Assembly: GCA_015179125.1 (NCBI GenBank)
Contig: WHVA01000101.1
Span: 1-64,000 of the forward strand
Source: Gautieria morchelliformis
Lineage: Eukaryota; Basidiomycota; Agaricomycetes; Gomphales; Gomphaceae
Direction: 5' to 3'
Length of the DNA stretch: 64,000 bases
The notes beneath the pieces were generated by a model that worked only from the letters and a program-made list of their open reading frames with translations, was not told where the DNA came from and did no database searches. Positions 19,709 to 30,700 of this stretch are shown piece by piece (within the stretch, counting starts at the first letter, position 1; each line of letters begins with the position of its first letter). The position numbers were made by a program, and so were the translations under genes.

Positions 19709-22688
19709 TTAAATCTTCAACAATGGGTGATTAAAGGAACCATAGTAAACTAGCAATGAAGAAAATATGCCATCATAATTTGAAAGCTCCCACTGTCGGT
19801 GAAGATTCTGAGGCTTTATACCTGGTAATGCTTCCATTTGAGGGACAGCTATATCATTAAGTTGTGCCGGTACAATAACAACCTCTGTATTGAGGCCCAA
19901 CTTGCGACAGATTTTGTTGCATTTGTGTTCCTTGAGAAACTGCAGAATGCCTGACCGACCTTTGTCCCAGAAGCCCAATGAACCATCAAATCTAGTATAA
20001 CAAATCAATAGTTTGCTGCAATGGTAGCAACCTACGTGTGTGCTTGCGGGTCAAAAAGAATGACCCGGTTCTCTGAGTAAACAAAGCCTAATGATATGTT
20101 AAACATCATTCTGTGTTTATACCACGTGCACTTACCTTGAATGTCTACAAATACATACTCTCCCATGCTGTCAACAACCGTATGATGTGCAAATGCATCG
20201 ATCCAGATCCCAAGATAATCACTATTTTCGCCGGTGTCTCCATTACCTGAAAATTTACGTTCGGTGGCCCCAGGTTCAAGTAACGGTGCGGCCAGAAATA
20301 CATTCCATATTAGACTCTGGTTTGAGTGTTGCTCCACAGGGAGATCAGGCAGTTTATCAACCAGCGTACCCAGGAATGCACCGTCAGCATTTCACTTCAT
20401 CCCTTCAAATATATGTCAAGTACTGCTACAAGTAAAATAGATACACGTACCTGGGATATTTTTGGCACCATACTGGTGTGCACATCGTATGAATGAGTTG
20501 AGGAAAAACTTTCCCCATGTTAATAGCTTGAGTTTGCATTTGATGTCGTACTTATTCAGATATTCGGTATCGCTGTTCAAATTTTTCGACTGAAGTACAG
20601 CAAAACTGTCGCTTGCAACACGCCCCTGTGTGACAGTTAAAATAGAATAGGACATTGGTAGATTGCTCACCATAAATGCAAATTTCGCATAGCCATATCC
20701 AAGGTATCCTTGTTCTTTCTTACCTGTATTGACATATCTTCGCCAGTTCTTGGGAATCAAAATTGTTTTAATATATATGCTGTCTTCCTTTTCTGTGACC
20801 TCCCGGTCCACATTGACAACATAGGTTTTGCAATTAAATGGCTATGCGTCGTATTCAATCTTGGGTGCACTAGCGTTCCCAAGACCTGTACCTGATCGGC
20901 GCCGATACACACTCACGTAGTGTTTTGCTGATGGGAGGGGTTCCTCTACTAGAATTAGTATAATACTATGTCTAAACTAAGAACATTTACCATGTGATCT
21001 AGATGAAAGCTTGCGTTTGGATGAATGAGCCACTGAGCGCATGTGGAAAGGTGGTATAGGCCTTGAGTCACATTCAATATCTTCATCAGTCTTCAAAGTT
21101 TCAGCATCTTTAGGCAAGAAAATATACATAAATATCACCTACAATATCAGATTTTACTTCATAGAGACGCAGCTGCATTGTGATACATTTACCCTTGATG
21201 TCCTTGTCCAATAGCAAGCTGTTCTTCTCCAGCTTTTCATGCAGGGCTTGAACGGTGCAAAAAAGGTTAGGCTCGTCAATATCTAAGTAACTGCTCTCAT
21301 GAACAGTCTTCGCAACCGCAAAAACCACTTTGTCTCTAGAAATGTAGACACCGCAATTCAGTATTAGATAACACATGAATCGGTAGACAAATCTACCTCA
21401 AAAAGAACGGTTTTAGTGTGGGTTTATCAGCAATCACAGCCTTATCATACACCTTTCAGCATGTTTGAGAAGCCGATCTATCATTTCAGTGGCAAGTGTC
21501 GTGGCAGTGAAACCTTCGACTACTGCCGGTATTTGAATCTTACCGTGATTGTGAGCAACTTACACAAAAATTCAGCACAAAATAACCTACTTGACGAGGC
21601 TTACAACCTCCCTTCAACCTTACAGCTGGATAATACCAAATTGTTAGCTTAATGCCGATGGAGTCCATCTTGCTAAGCTTCCTCAAGGCTTGAGTTTTCT
21701 TCAGGATCTCACTACCTTTCTTGAGGCTTGGGTTCTGTGATTGTCTATTTAGACAATGGTCAGATGCGGAGCCCTCGTGTTCAGCCGTTCACTTGAGAAT
21801 ATAGTTCATCACATCATCGCTGTAAGGGCAACCCTGGCTGGTTGTGGAGATCACGCTACCACACAACTGACAAGGGGAAATCCAAAGTCTGTATAAATGA
21901 ACAGAGTATACAAGAGAGGGGATTCTCACCTGACAAGGGGAATCCAAAGAGAAAAGTCTAAGGACCCCCAATGTCAGCGAGCCCGTATTATACTACGCTG
22001 CGCAGCCAGGGACAACAGTTGGCACCCGCCATCAACCCTGCATCCTCCTGACCTCCCTGACCCTTGATCGACCCTTGATGCCACCTATTACGCTAGTCGC
22101 TTGATTTCCGACACTGTTCCGAGAGTGGAAGTTGGAAATTGGAGTGGGACTGGCAAGGCGAACAGAACTGGTGGAAGTTCTCCCAGAAGCGGAATCATTT
22201 CCGAAAGCGGAGGCGGAGATGGAATCGGAACTGGAAGCGGAGTCGGAGATGGAGTCGGAACTGGGTGTGGTGTCGGAACTGGAAATGGAAAACAGGGTGT
22301 CCCCTGACAATCGCAGCCTATGCAATATTGTGAGAAGAGGTTTAACAGTGATAGAGAATGACTCACTGCTGAAAAGTTGTGGCTCTATGGCACAGTCAGT
22401 TGCAGATACAGCCAGTAATACGCTGGACTTACCCTTTTCAGCATCTTCATTGCATTTACCGCATAACTTGGATTTCAGGAATGGATAAACCACCCGCACC
22501 CGAGGCACTGAGGAAGAACCTGTATGGATATGAGTAAAAGTAAAGGTGATTCCAACATGATTACATACTTCAATTGCTTTGCATTCAGTTTCAGATGTTG
22601 CGGCCAGCAGTTTGTCACACTTCGCACATTGAAGTAGAATCGAGTCGAGGTGAGGGAATCTATTGGAACAACCTTGACAGTGAGTCAT
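19709..22688 (-). CDS. Alpha-kinase (MHCK/eEF2 kinase type) protein
   Basis: The start (ATG at 22688) encodes a Cys-rich module (CQGCSNRFPHLDS, LLQCAKCDKLL, then KSKLCGKCNED), followed by a Ser-rich linker encoded by CGGAA-rich DNA and several middle exons. The kinase domain begins in the exon ending at about 20450 (LGYGYAKFAFMVS) and continues through DAFAHHTVVDSMGEYVFVDI, VILFDPQAHT and FWDKGRSGILQFLKEHKCNK. Introns at 20088-20135 and 19992-20035 join these in frame. FVDIQG/FDPQAHT and the late CNKIC pair are the core and zinc-binding motifs of atypical alpha-kinases. These kinases phosphorylate Ser/Thr; the substrate here is unknown. One in-frame TGA near 20395 sits at the 5' edge of an exon, so the copy may be a pseudogene or an acceptor may be misplaced. 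Middle exon boundaries are uncertain. Confidence 0.75.
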
Positions 22689-23339
22689 TGCAGAACAACG
22701 AAAAGAACATCACACTCGTACCAGTTTTATACCACGTAACATAACTGCGATATGCCCAAGAGATGAGAGAAAATTCTAGCTGACCCAATGCTCAGCACAA
22801 TACATGCATTAGTGAGACTCACCGTCAATATATATACAGTTAAAACTTCATTGTTACCGCTAATAGTGTATTAAAACTTCGTTGTTGCCACTGACAATGT
22901 ATAACGGCTGAAACAACCAGTGCACTTCAGCTCAAACAAATTTATGTGAAAGAAAGAAAGATTACCAGGCCCATCGGGTTAAGCAGGAGGTAGCTAGTCT
23001 AGACACAGAGTCTCCAGTGTATCAAATACAACAGCGCTCCATTCCCTAAAATTTTACGACCATACTTGTATTTGCCGTTTCCCCCGTGATACAAGTTAAC
23101 GTTAGCTCAAGTCTGTGATGGCTCACTCACACCGTACTTACAAAGAATTGACCAAGTTCAACAGATCGGCGTTTGACTACTGGTCATCGTCAATAGCGGG
23201 ATGTCTTCCTGTCTTTCAGCTTGCTGTAACAGTTAGGGATTAGTTTTAATGAAACCACGAGAGTCATGGACATGGAGTCGACGACAGTTTGAAGCAGAGC
23301 TTACGGTCAACGATGGTCAGGAGTACACTCGCCGTTTCT
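22689..23339. other. Intergenic, no recognised feature
   Basis: AT-rich sequence upstream of the alpha-kinase start. It may contain that gene's promoter, but I see no clear element and no repeat shared with the rest of the window. Confidence 0.35.
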
Positions 23340-23460
23340 AGTGTCGTGGGCAGAATGAAATTTATTCTGCCAATTGCCGGCAATGGCAGAAGTGGCAAAA
23401 GGGTATTCTGCCGAGTGTGGCAGAATACGGCAGAAGGTTTTTCATGCTAATTTTGCATGT
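23340..23460. repeat. Clustered GGCAGAAT / ATTCTGCC words near hAT fragment
   Basis: The word TGGCAGAAT or its complement ATTCTGCC appears about six times in 120 bp in both orientations. The same words reappear at about 25672-25692, on the far side of the hAT fragment and the nested gag-only element. Such subterminal word clusters are where hAT transposases bind, so these may be the two ends of one hAT element, about 2.3 kb apart including the 1.4-kb insertion. Confidence 0.5.
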
Positions 23461-23467
23461 TAAACCA

Positions 23468-24154
23468 TTAGGAGACACCAGCTGCACTCATTACCGCCTC
23501 TGGATCCCACTCAGAGGCTGCCCCATCCCTACTTCGGTGCATATGGATATCTTCTTCGTATGCCTGTGGTGCTCGGCCTTGATAAACACCATTGAGTGTT
23601 TCGAGATCATATACCTGCGCCGCTGTAATCTCATTCCCATCCAGCTCAGGATCAATGACTGACAATCCAGGACCTTGCCTCTCTAATTCATCAAACCCAG
23701 CCTCAATTTCATGCAGCAGAATAGATTCAGGGCCTTCCAGAGGTGCAGTCCAGTCCACCGCTGTTACGGGGCGCTCCGCGGATGCACTGAATTCCGCTGC
23801 TGTGTACTGAGCATCGAGTTCAGCTGCGAGTTCAACATTGAGAACCCTGTTGGGTCGGGTATGCACATGGACCTTGCACCGATGAGCTGGCTGGCCAGCA
23901 AGAGCCTGCTCCTTGTTTAAAACATATGAATAATGGTTGCGAAGCATACCCAACATTTCGAAGTTTTGAATTGTAAGCCGACTGCGCTTTACTGACTGTA
24001 TACCGCCAAGGCCAGAGAAGAGCCGTTTAACATCTGCTGCATGTGGCACGATCGCAAATAATGTGAGTGCGAGGGATCGAATGGAGAATCTCGCCATCTG
24101 ATCAGCCACCGACGAAGGGAACTTAATCCAGTGTTGTATCACTCCTAAACACAT
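23468..24154 (-). pseudogene. hAT transposase C-terminal fragment
   Basis: The frame (228 codons, stop at 23468) starts inside the dimerisation domain. It encodes QHWIKFPSSVADQM, SLALTLFAIVPHAADVKRLF and KRSRLTIQNFEMLGMLRNHY, the conserved hAT C-terminal block. It then has a long acidic tail (DLETLNGVYQ, DIHMHRSRDG) typical of fungal copies. The N-terminal and catalytic regions are absent: 28 bp upstream the gag-only copia element begins, and beyond that element I find no continuation of the catalytic core. It is a remnant. Confidence 0.85.
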
Positions 24155-24308
24155 TTATGCCCACATATTTGATAGTAAACTCTGTTAGAACGCAGATGCA
24201 GATGGTGATAGGCAAGGCCGATAGAACTGTATATATATTACATAATACAGAACTCATATGATGCCGTGTCGCCTCCACAGCACATAAACACTCCCACTCT
24301 GTGGAGGC

Positions 24309-25376
24309 TCAGAGGAGGATTGGGCCGCTGGAAGCAGGATCTTCAATATCCGTTGGGCTTTGCTCCCACTGAGTGTCCGGATTAGTAGATGAAAATGATA
24401 CGGTATTTGTGAGATGAGTGTATTCCGTAACATTCTGAGCAGGTCCGAGTGCATTTGCCATAAGTGCAAACATACGCAGATTGTCCCTGGCGAATGCAGC
24501 TACTTCGGTTGCATCATTGGTAGGGTTTCCTTCATTTTCCTTCACAAACATAGTGCCTGATACGATGTTATCCTTGACATCTTGCGGCATGTCCGCGATG
24601 CATTTTGCTGCAATGCGGCCGGTGCGCCCGCAACGGAAGCATACACCGTCCCGACCTTGTGAGTTCCCCCAGTCAATTTCTGTGCCCTTCGATGCTGACT
24701 TCCTTATCCCCCCTTGCTTCCGCTGTTTCCCTGCGAAATATAGTCGTTCGCCGTTGGTTTCGTCGCTCCCACTGGTTCCGTTAGGTAAGTAACTTGTCAT
24801 TACCATGTGTGCTTCGTGTTCCTTAAGAGAAGCTATGATTTCATTTAGCTTCGGCTCTTCTTTACGCATGATAAGTGCCAATCGTACGGGGGCGAAGGAT
24901 TCGTGGAGGCGGAGGAGAACCATGTCGGTGATTTCTGTCTCGTGAAGGGGGTGTTTTATAGTGGCAAGTTGATGGGAGATGGATTGAATAGTGTTGATAA
25001 ACTCAGTAACTGGTTTTGACGGGTCATGAGTGACGTTGTAGAAATTGCTGCGCAGATTGAGACGGTTCGACGTGACATCCTTTTCAAATTCTTCCTTCAA
25101 CAGGGACCAGGCTTCTGAACCGAAAGAAACCTGTGTGATGATGTGTCGTTCGTCAGGATTGACGAGAAGATAGATGATAGCATAAGCGCGTTTGTTTTGT
25201 TTCTGCCATAATAGTAGTTGGGCGGGGTCTGCGGGTTGAGTAGTACTGCCATCAACCATCCCAAAAAGGTCCTCCATCTCGAGGATGACTGCGGCGTCCT
25301 TTCGCCATGTTGACCAATTTGGCGGTGAATGTGTGAGTTTGGCAATGCCTGAGATTAAGTTATGGATGGAATTCAT
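24309..25376 (-). CDS. Copia Gag of the gag-only element
   Basis: The single 355-codon frame is intact. It has a copia-type capsid (retrotransposon gag/UBN2-like: EAWSLLKEEFEKD, LRSNFYNVTHDPSKPVTEFI, MVLLRLHESFAPVR) at residues ~20-190 and a zinc knuckle written CFRCGRTGRIAAKC at residues ~245-258. In a canonical CX2CX4HX4C knuckle the third ligand is His; here that position is Arg, so zinc and RNA binding may be impaired. The protein ends without any protease motif. A 6-codon upstream ORF starts inside the primer-binding site. Confidence 0.9.
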   Translation of the reverse strand: MNSIHNLISGIAKLTHSPPNWSTWRKDAAVILEMEDLFGMVDGSTTQPADPAQLLLWQKQNKRAYAIIYLLVNPDERHIITQVSFGSEAWSLLKEEFEKDVTSNRLNLRSNFYNVTHDPSKPVTEFINTIQSISHQLATIKHPLHETEITDMVLLRLHESFAPVRLALIMRKEEPKLNEIIASLKEHEAHMVMTSYLPNGTSGSDETNGERLYFAGKQRKQGGIRKSASKGTEIDWGNSQGRDGVCFRCGRTGRIAAKCIADMPQDVKDNIVSGTMFVKENEGNPTNDATEVAAFARDNLRMFALMANALGPAQNVTEYTHLTNTVSFSSTNPDTQWEQSPTDIEDPASSGPILL

Positions 25377-25483
25377 GGTTGTTGGAAAAGGGAATTTAGA
25401 GATATTGGGAAAACACAGATACTGGCACGGATGTGTGCACAGATTAACACAGATTAACGCAGATTAACACAGATAGGCGCAGA

Positions 25484-25508
25484 TTAGGCAAGGGCGGGGC
25501 CCATAACC
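25484..25508 (-). promoter_or_regulatory. Half-tRNA-iMet PBS with minimal uORF
   Basis: GGTTATGGGCCCCG (25495-25508) directly follows the 5' LTR. It is complementary to the anticodon arm of initiator tRNA-Met, the copia-type half-tRNA primer. The AUG inside it opens a six-codon upstream ORF (25504 down to a TAA at 25484-25486), well before the gag AUG at 25376. Confidence 0.8.
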
Positions 25509-25740
25509 TGTTAGAACGCAGACGCAGATGGTGATAGGCAAGGCTGATAGAACTGTATATATATTACATAATACAGAACTCATACGATGACGTGTTGCCT
25601 CCACAGCACATCAACAAACTCTGGCAGTCAATTAACATAGGCTAAACAGAGCTTAGAGTAAGCTATTCTTAATTCTGCCATATTCTGCCAACGCTGTTCC
25701 AGCGGCGCAGTAGACGCGCTCACCCACACTCTCCAAACCT

Positions 25741-26093
25741 TGCGTCCCGTCCTGGTATCCAGCTCGACGGCGTCGAAGGCTGCTTCACATCCGCCTGTCT
25801 TTATCTCACCATGTTTGTGTAGGCCCTTGGAGTTGAGGGGAGGACACGGTGAAAGGACAACACGAGCCAATGAGGAGTGGGATGACTCGGATGGACGAGT
25901 GCCCACGCTCGCACCCGCTTGGACTCTGAGACAAGGGAGAGTGGCGGGTGGCGATGATCAGATGAGAGGAGGACAGGATGGGGATGAGATGGAAGGATAA
26001 GATGGAAGGATGTGATGGAAGGATGTGAGAATCACCTGGGACTATGAAACGGTAAGACAATGCCACGCACGAACGATGAAGGACTGACGAAAC
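25741..26093 (+). repeat. Dispersed repeat family C, copy 3, left part
   Basis: This part resembles the reverse complement of 5584-5900 and ends GACGAAAC at 26093. There copia element 1 interrupts it; it continues at 31215. The 25622-25740 stretch before it carries the TTCTGCC words noted for the hAT element and otherwise no recognised gene. Confidence 0.8.
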
Positions 26094-26529
26094 TGTTGGG
26101 TGCATTGATGCTCCTGCACCAAAATCAAGCATAATATATCCAATTTGTTGTGTGCTTTCTCAATTTCTTCTCATGTTGTTCTTGTATCATGCATCCATTT
26201 CTCTGGTTATTTTCGAAATTTTCCACTCACTCCCTATCTCTCCATTTCATCTTGTTATTCCTACTTTCACAAGCGGCTGCACCCAGCGGAGTCTGAAATG
26301 ACTTCGACGCGCGAGCTCTTGGGCGCTAAAGGGCCGGGTAGTAGTACATGCGCAGTGAAACAGTTTCCCCCTCTCTCAGTGACAACTAAATTCACTGAGA
26401 GAGGCAAGTAAATTAGTCTAGCATTCTTTCGATTTATTAACCTAGAAATCCTCTGTAGTGAATTGTTTTCTAGTCTATTCTTTTGAGCAAGAAGTCCATT
26501 CCTACTGCCTATAATTCCTGTCCTCTACA
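26094..26529 (+). repeat. 5' LTR of copia element 1
   Basis: TG...CA ends. It contains the CCTCTCTCAGTGA hairpin at 26370-26404. The second, half-duplicated hairpin present in the 3' LTR is deleted between two copies of AGTGAATTGTTTTCTAG. Confidence 0.97.
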
Positions 26530-26530
26530 G

Positions 26531-26544
26531 GGTTATGGGCCCCG
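26531..26544 (+). promoter_or_regulatory. Half-tRNA-iMet PBS overlapping the gag start
   Basis: GGTTATGGGCCCCG lies one base after the 5' LTR. Its AUG (26535-26537) is in frame with the copia gag N-terminus (KLLGVEKLATDGSNWPLWRA) and is the only in-frame AUG before that conserved region, so priming site and start codon overlap. Confidence 0.75.
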
Positions 26545-29500
26545 GAGACACTTCTGAGAAGCTATTGGGTGTTGAGAAGCTTGCTACTGATGGAAGTAAT
26601 TGGCCATTGTGGCGAGCCACTCTCATCAGCTATTTCGAGTCCAAAAATCTACTCAAGCCAAGCATGTAGAAGGGAGAGTCACTCGACCTCCTGATCCTCC
26701 AGTTATGCCCCCAGGCCATATTCTTACAGAAGCTGAGGAAACTCAGATGGATAAGGCTGAGGAGAAGCTGGAGAGATACCTTGCTAGAGAAGGACAAGCC
26801 AAGACCCAAATCATCGTCTCAGTGTCAGAGTCATTAGCCCTGATGCTACAGAAGCAGAAGACAGCAAAAGAGACTTGGGATGCACTGGTCAATGAGATGA
26901 CCAAAAAGCCCAAGATGGTCCTCACCAGCCTGCAGAGACAACTCCGCAGTATGAGATGTCCTGAGGATGGAGACTTGAGAGATCATTTGGACAAGGCCCA
27001 AGACCTATATGCTCGTCTTAATGAGATGGGAGCCAGAGTTTCTGAAGAAGAATTTATGGACATCATCCTTGCGTCACTTCCACCATCCTATGAGGCAGTC
27101 ATGAATGCCCTTACCACTTCGCTTGAAGAATGCGGGATGCCATTGGTCCCTGATAATATTATTAGGGTACTAAAGGCTCAGTATGACAGGAAGAAAACAC
27201 TCCCGCAAGAAGAGCAGGTGTTTATTGGTTCATCTACTAAGAAGGACCAGAAGGGGCAGAAGGCGCATATATGCACCAACTGCAAAAAGCCTGGACATTC
27301 TATCGAAAATTGCTGGGCTAAAGGAGGTGGTAAAGAAGGTCAAGGACCATGTCAGAAGAAAAAAGCCAAAGCCAAGAAGAAGAAGAAGGGTAAAGCAAAA
27401 GCGAATGTTGCCGAAGAAGAGTCCTCTTCTGAGGAAAGTGGTGATGGGCATCTTGCCTTCACCAATTTTGACGAGTGCTCTAATTTCAATCTGAGCACAT
27501 CCTCAGGAGTTATAGTTATACTCGACACCGGAACGACATCGCATATGACTCCTCACAAAAATTTATTGAGGAACTACTGTCAATTCTCACAGCCGAGGAC
27601 TATCCGAGCAGCCAACAAAGGCACTTTTGATGCCTTCGGTTCAGGACTGCTTGTATTATCCAACAAGGTTGGAGATAAAACAGTAGAAGTCACGTTGCAA
27701 GATACATATTATGCTCCAAAAATTGCTGCTACCCTCGTCTCGATCGGTCGGTGCGATGATGCTGGCTACGACATTCGACTCGGTGGCCAGAAATGCACAA
27801 TATCTAACGCCACTGGAAAGGTATTGATGCAAGCACCGAAGGTCAATGGTTTATATCGACTAGACCTCCAGTCACCAAGTGCTCAAGCCCATATGTGTTT
27901 GTCTGCCATGGAAATTCATCAAAAAATGGGGCATATCTCACAGAAGTCCCTACAACATCTATTAAATCATGGCATGATATTGGGCATTGAACTGAGCTCC
28001 ACAGGCGATAGAATTGTCTGCGATGCGTGTATTCAGGCCAAGATTGCACGCAAACCTCTTCCTCGAGAACCCAGAGACCGAACGTCAAAATTCGGTGACA
28101 GAATTTATTCTGATGTCTGGGGACCTGCAAGGCACCTCACAATCGATAAGAAGTCATATTATGTCTCCTTTATCGATGATTACTCAAGAGAATCGGTGAT
28201 CTATCTCATGGCGAACAAATCAGAAGCATTCTCAAAGTACAAGCTCTATGAGGCTTTAATGCTTCGACAGAGAAATGTGCACATCAAGGCACTTGTTTCT
28301 GATCGAGGGGGCGAGTATACGAGCTCTGAATTCGAACAGCATCTAGCCAAACAAGGCACGAAGCATCAGTTGACGGTACACGACACACCAGAGTCTAATG
28401 GTGTTGCCGAACGTCTGAACCGAACTCTCACTGAGAGAACTCGTGCCATGCTGTTAGAATCAGGCCTTCCTAAGATATTATGGGGCTATGCAATACAGCA
28501 TGCCAATTATCTTAGGAACAGGACGCACACAAGAGCTCTACCGGATAAAACGCCCTACGAGATGATCCACCATGAGAAACCGAATCTCAAAGACATTCAC
28601 GCGTGGGGAATTGAAGTCTATGTTAAGGTCACTCAGGGAGATAAATTGGAAGCTCGTGCCAAGAGAGCTCGGTGGATAGGAATTTCTGCGCAGAGCCATG
28701 GTCATTATATTTATTGGCCTGACTCGCACAAAGTTTCTGTCGAGCGGAATGTTGTGTTTGATTCAGAGATGAAGAAGGGAAAGGTCCCAATCATTTCTAT
28801 TGAGGAATCCAAGCTACCTACGTCTAGAGAGGAGAAGAAGGCCATTCCGGCATCAGTGCCTGTGCCCGGTCGCTTAGTCAGTGAAGAGGCAAAGATCGAA
28901 GAAATTGATGAAAATGCACCAGAGGAATATCTTGAAAAGCTGCAACCTATTCAGGGAGTTGATGACAGACCTAGAGAAGCTGAACCGATAAGGAGAAGCG
29001 AAAGGATCCGTCAACAACAAGTGCAGCCGGCCCCATCAGGTCCCGTAACAAGATCTCAAACCCAGAGACAAGCTGGCCACATATGACTACGCTAGCTTAC
29101 GAGGACGTTGAGGACCATAAAGAAGTTTTATTCACCAAGAATTATCCTCCGAGATTGATGGCATCAGTAGCTATGAGTGTGCCATCAGTGCGTTTCTAAC
29201 CGACGATCAAACCAATAACAAGGCGCCGGATTTGAATCAAATTGAACCTAGCAATGCAGACGAAGCTCTGAATAATCCTATATGGAAGAAATCAATGGAC
29301 AAAGAGTATGAGGCCCTAATCGACAAGGGAGTGTGGGAACGAGCCAAACCACCTCCTGGAGCCAATATTGTCGGTAATAAATGGATCTACCTTTGGAAGC
29401 GTAATCCAGAAGGGAAACCAATAATACCTAAATCGAGAATGGTCGCCCAAGGCTTCACACAGAAGTTTGGAGTCGACTATGATGAGACATACTCACCTGT

Positions 29501-30687
29501 TGCTCGGTTATCCTCCCTACGGATCATATGCGCCATTGCTGCTAGGAATGACTGGCCTATCCATCAAATGGACGTGGACTATGCATACCTCAATGCTACA
29601 CTACATGAACCTATTTACATGAAGCAGCCGTATGGATATGAGTCTAGAGACAAAGACGAAGTGCTACTTTTGAAGAAAGCACTCTATGGCCTCAAACAAT
29701 CTGGAAGGGAATGGTATAAACGTCTAAGTGGTGAATTCCACAAATTAGGATTCACTACGTCAGCCACAGATGGGGCTGTATTTTATAGACGTGGCGGAAA
29801 GGGGCATGTGATCATTGCAACAGCTGTGGATGATCTCACCATCATAGCTGAGAATCAGTCAGTCCTGGACGAAATCAAACGAGATCTTGCTCAGGTCTTC
29901 AGTATGAAAGATCTAGGCGAGATTCATTGGCTATTGAATCTCAAAATCGAAAGAGACTGGCAGAAGAAAACTATTGCAATTTCACAACCTGCATACATCG
30001 AGAAGATCATCAAGAAATTCAATCTCGAAGATGCAAAGACTTATGCTACGCCCCTTGATCCTGCTGTTAAATGATCAAAAGACCAGTGTCCTTCTACAGA
30101 GAGAGGCAAGAAAGCCATGTCAAAGTTTCCATACAGGTGGCACACATTGGAATGCAGTCAAACGTGTCTTCAAATATTTGAAAGGCACGAAGCATTACAA
30201 GCTCACACTTGGAAGAAATCGAGACGGTTTGATGGGGTATTCAGATGCGGATTGGGGTTCACAGAGTCATAGGCGTTCGTATTCGGCATACTTATTTCAG
30301 ATTGATGGAGGCACTGTTTCATGGAGTTGCCAGAAACAGTCGATAGTAGCCCTCTCATCAACTGAAGCCGAATTCGTCGCCCTGACCCATGCAGGCAAAG
30401 AGGCTCTTTGGATGCGCCATTTTATTTCTGAAATATTCCAACCACTGAACAGACCCATCAAAATTTATTCAGACAATCAATCAGCCATTGCCATCACGTA
30501 TGGCACTCAACAACACACGAGAACCAAACATTTCGACATCAGATTATATTTCCTTCGAGATATAATCAAAAATCAACAAGCCAAGCTCGTTTATTTGCCA
30601 ACCGAACAAATGTTGGCAGATATCCTCACCAAAGGACTTCCTAATCCTAGAGTGAAGATCCTCAATGAACAAATCGGAATATATTAA
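26535..30687 (+). pseudogene. Gag-Pol of copia element 1, several lesions
   Basis: Gag opens at 26535, shifts frame near 26660 and continues in the frame 26600-29086. Domains are a capsid, zinc knuckle CTNCKKPGHSIENC (about 27275-27316), protease LDTGTTSHMT (about 27521), integrase HHCC and DDE core (SFIDDYSRES, VSDRGGEYTS, SNGVAERLNRTL) to about 28560. The frame stops at 29086; RT resumes in 29232-30074 with the catalytic AVDDLTII. A stop after LDPAVK and a deletion at the RT/RNase H junction (around 30130, the usual SLMYA region missing) separate it from RNase H (YSDADWGSQ, STEAEFVAL, DNQSAIAI), ending at 30687. It cannot make a complete polyprotein despite near-identical LTRs. Confidence 0.93.
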
Positions 30688-30700
30688 GCTTGAGGGGGCG

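Larger units (their letters stand above)
24183..25616 (-). mobile_element. Gag-only Ty1/copia element, complete with LTRs and TSD
   Basis: Two 108-bp LTRs (24183-24290 and 25509-25616, about six differences) enclose a 1.2-kb interior. The 5-bp duplication AACTC flanks it exactly (24178-24182 and 25617-25621). Read on the minus strand, the interior has a primer-binding site directly after the 5' LTR (25495-25508, GGTTATGGGCCCCG), a leader with 10-bp tandem repeats, one gag ORF, and a purine-rich tract (GAGTGGGAGTG) before the 3' LTR. There is no protease, integrase or RT and no space for them, so it must move with enzymes supplied by another copia element. Confidence 0.93.

Noticed and set aside
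22088..22366. Pro-rich repeat protein antisense or frame-shifted in the alpha-kinase linker
   Set aside because: The CGGAA-rich tract is open in several frames; the Ser-rich frame continues from the Cys-rich start and is preferred.
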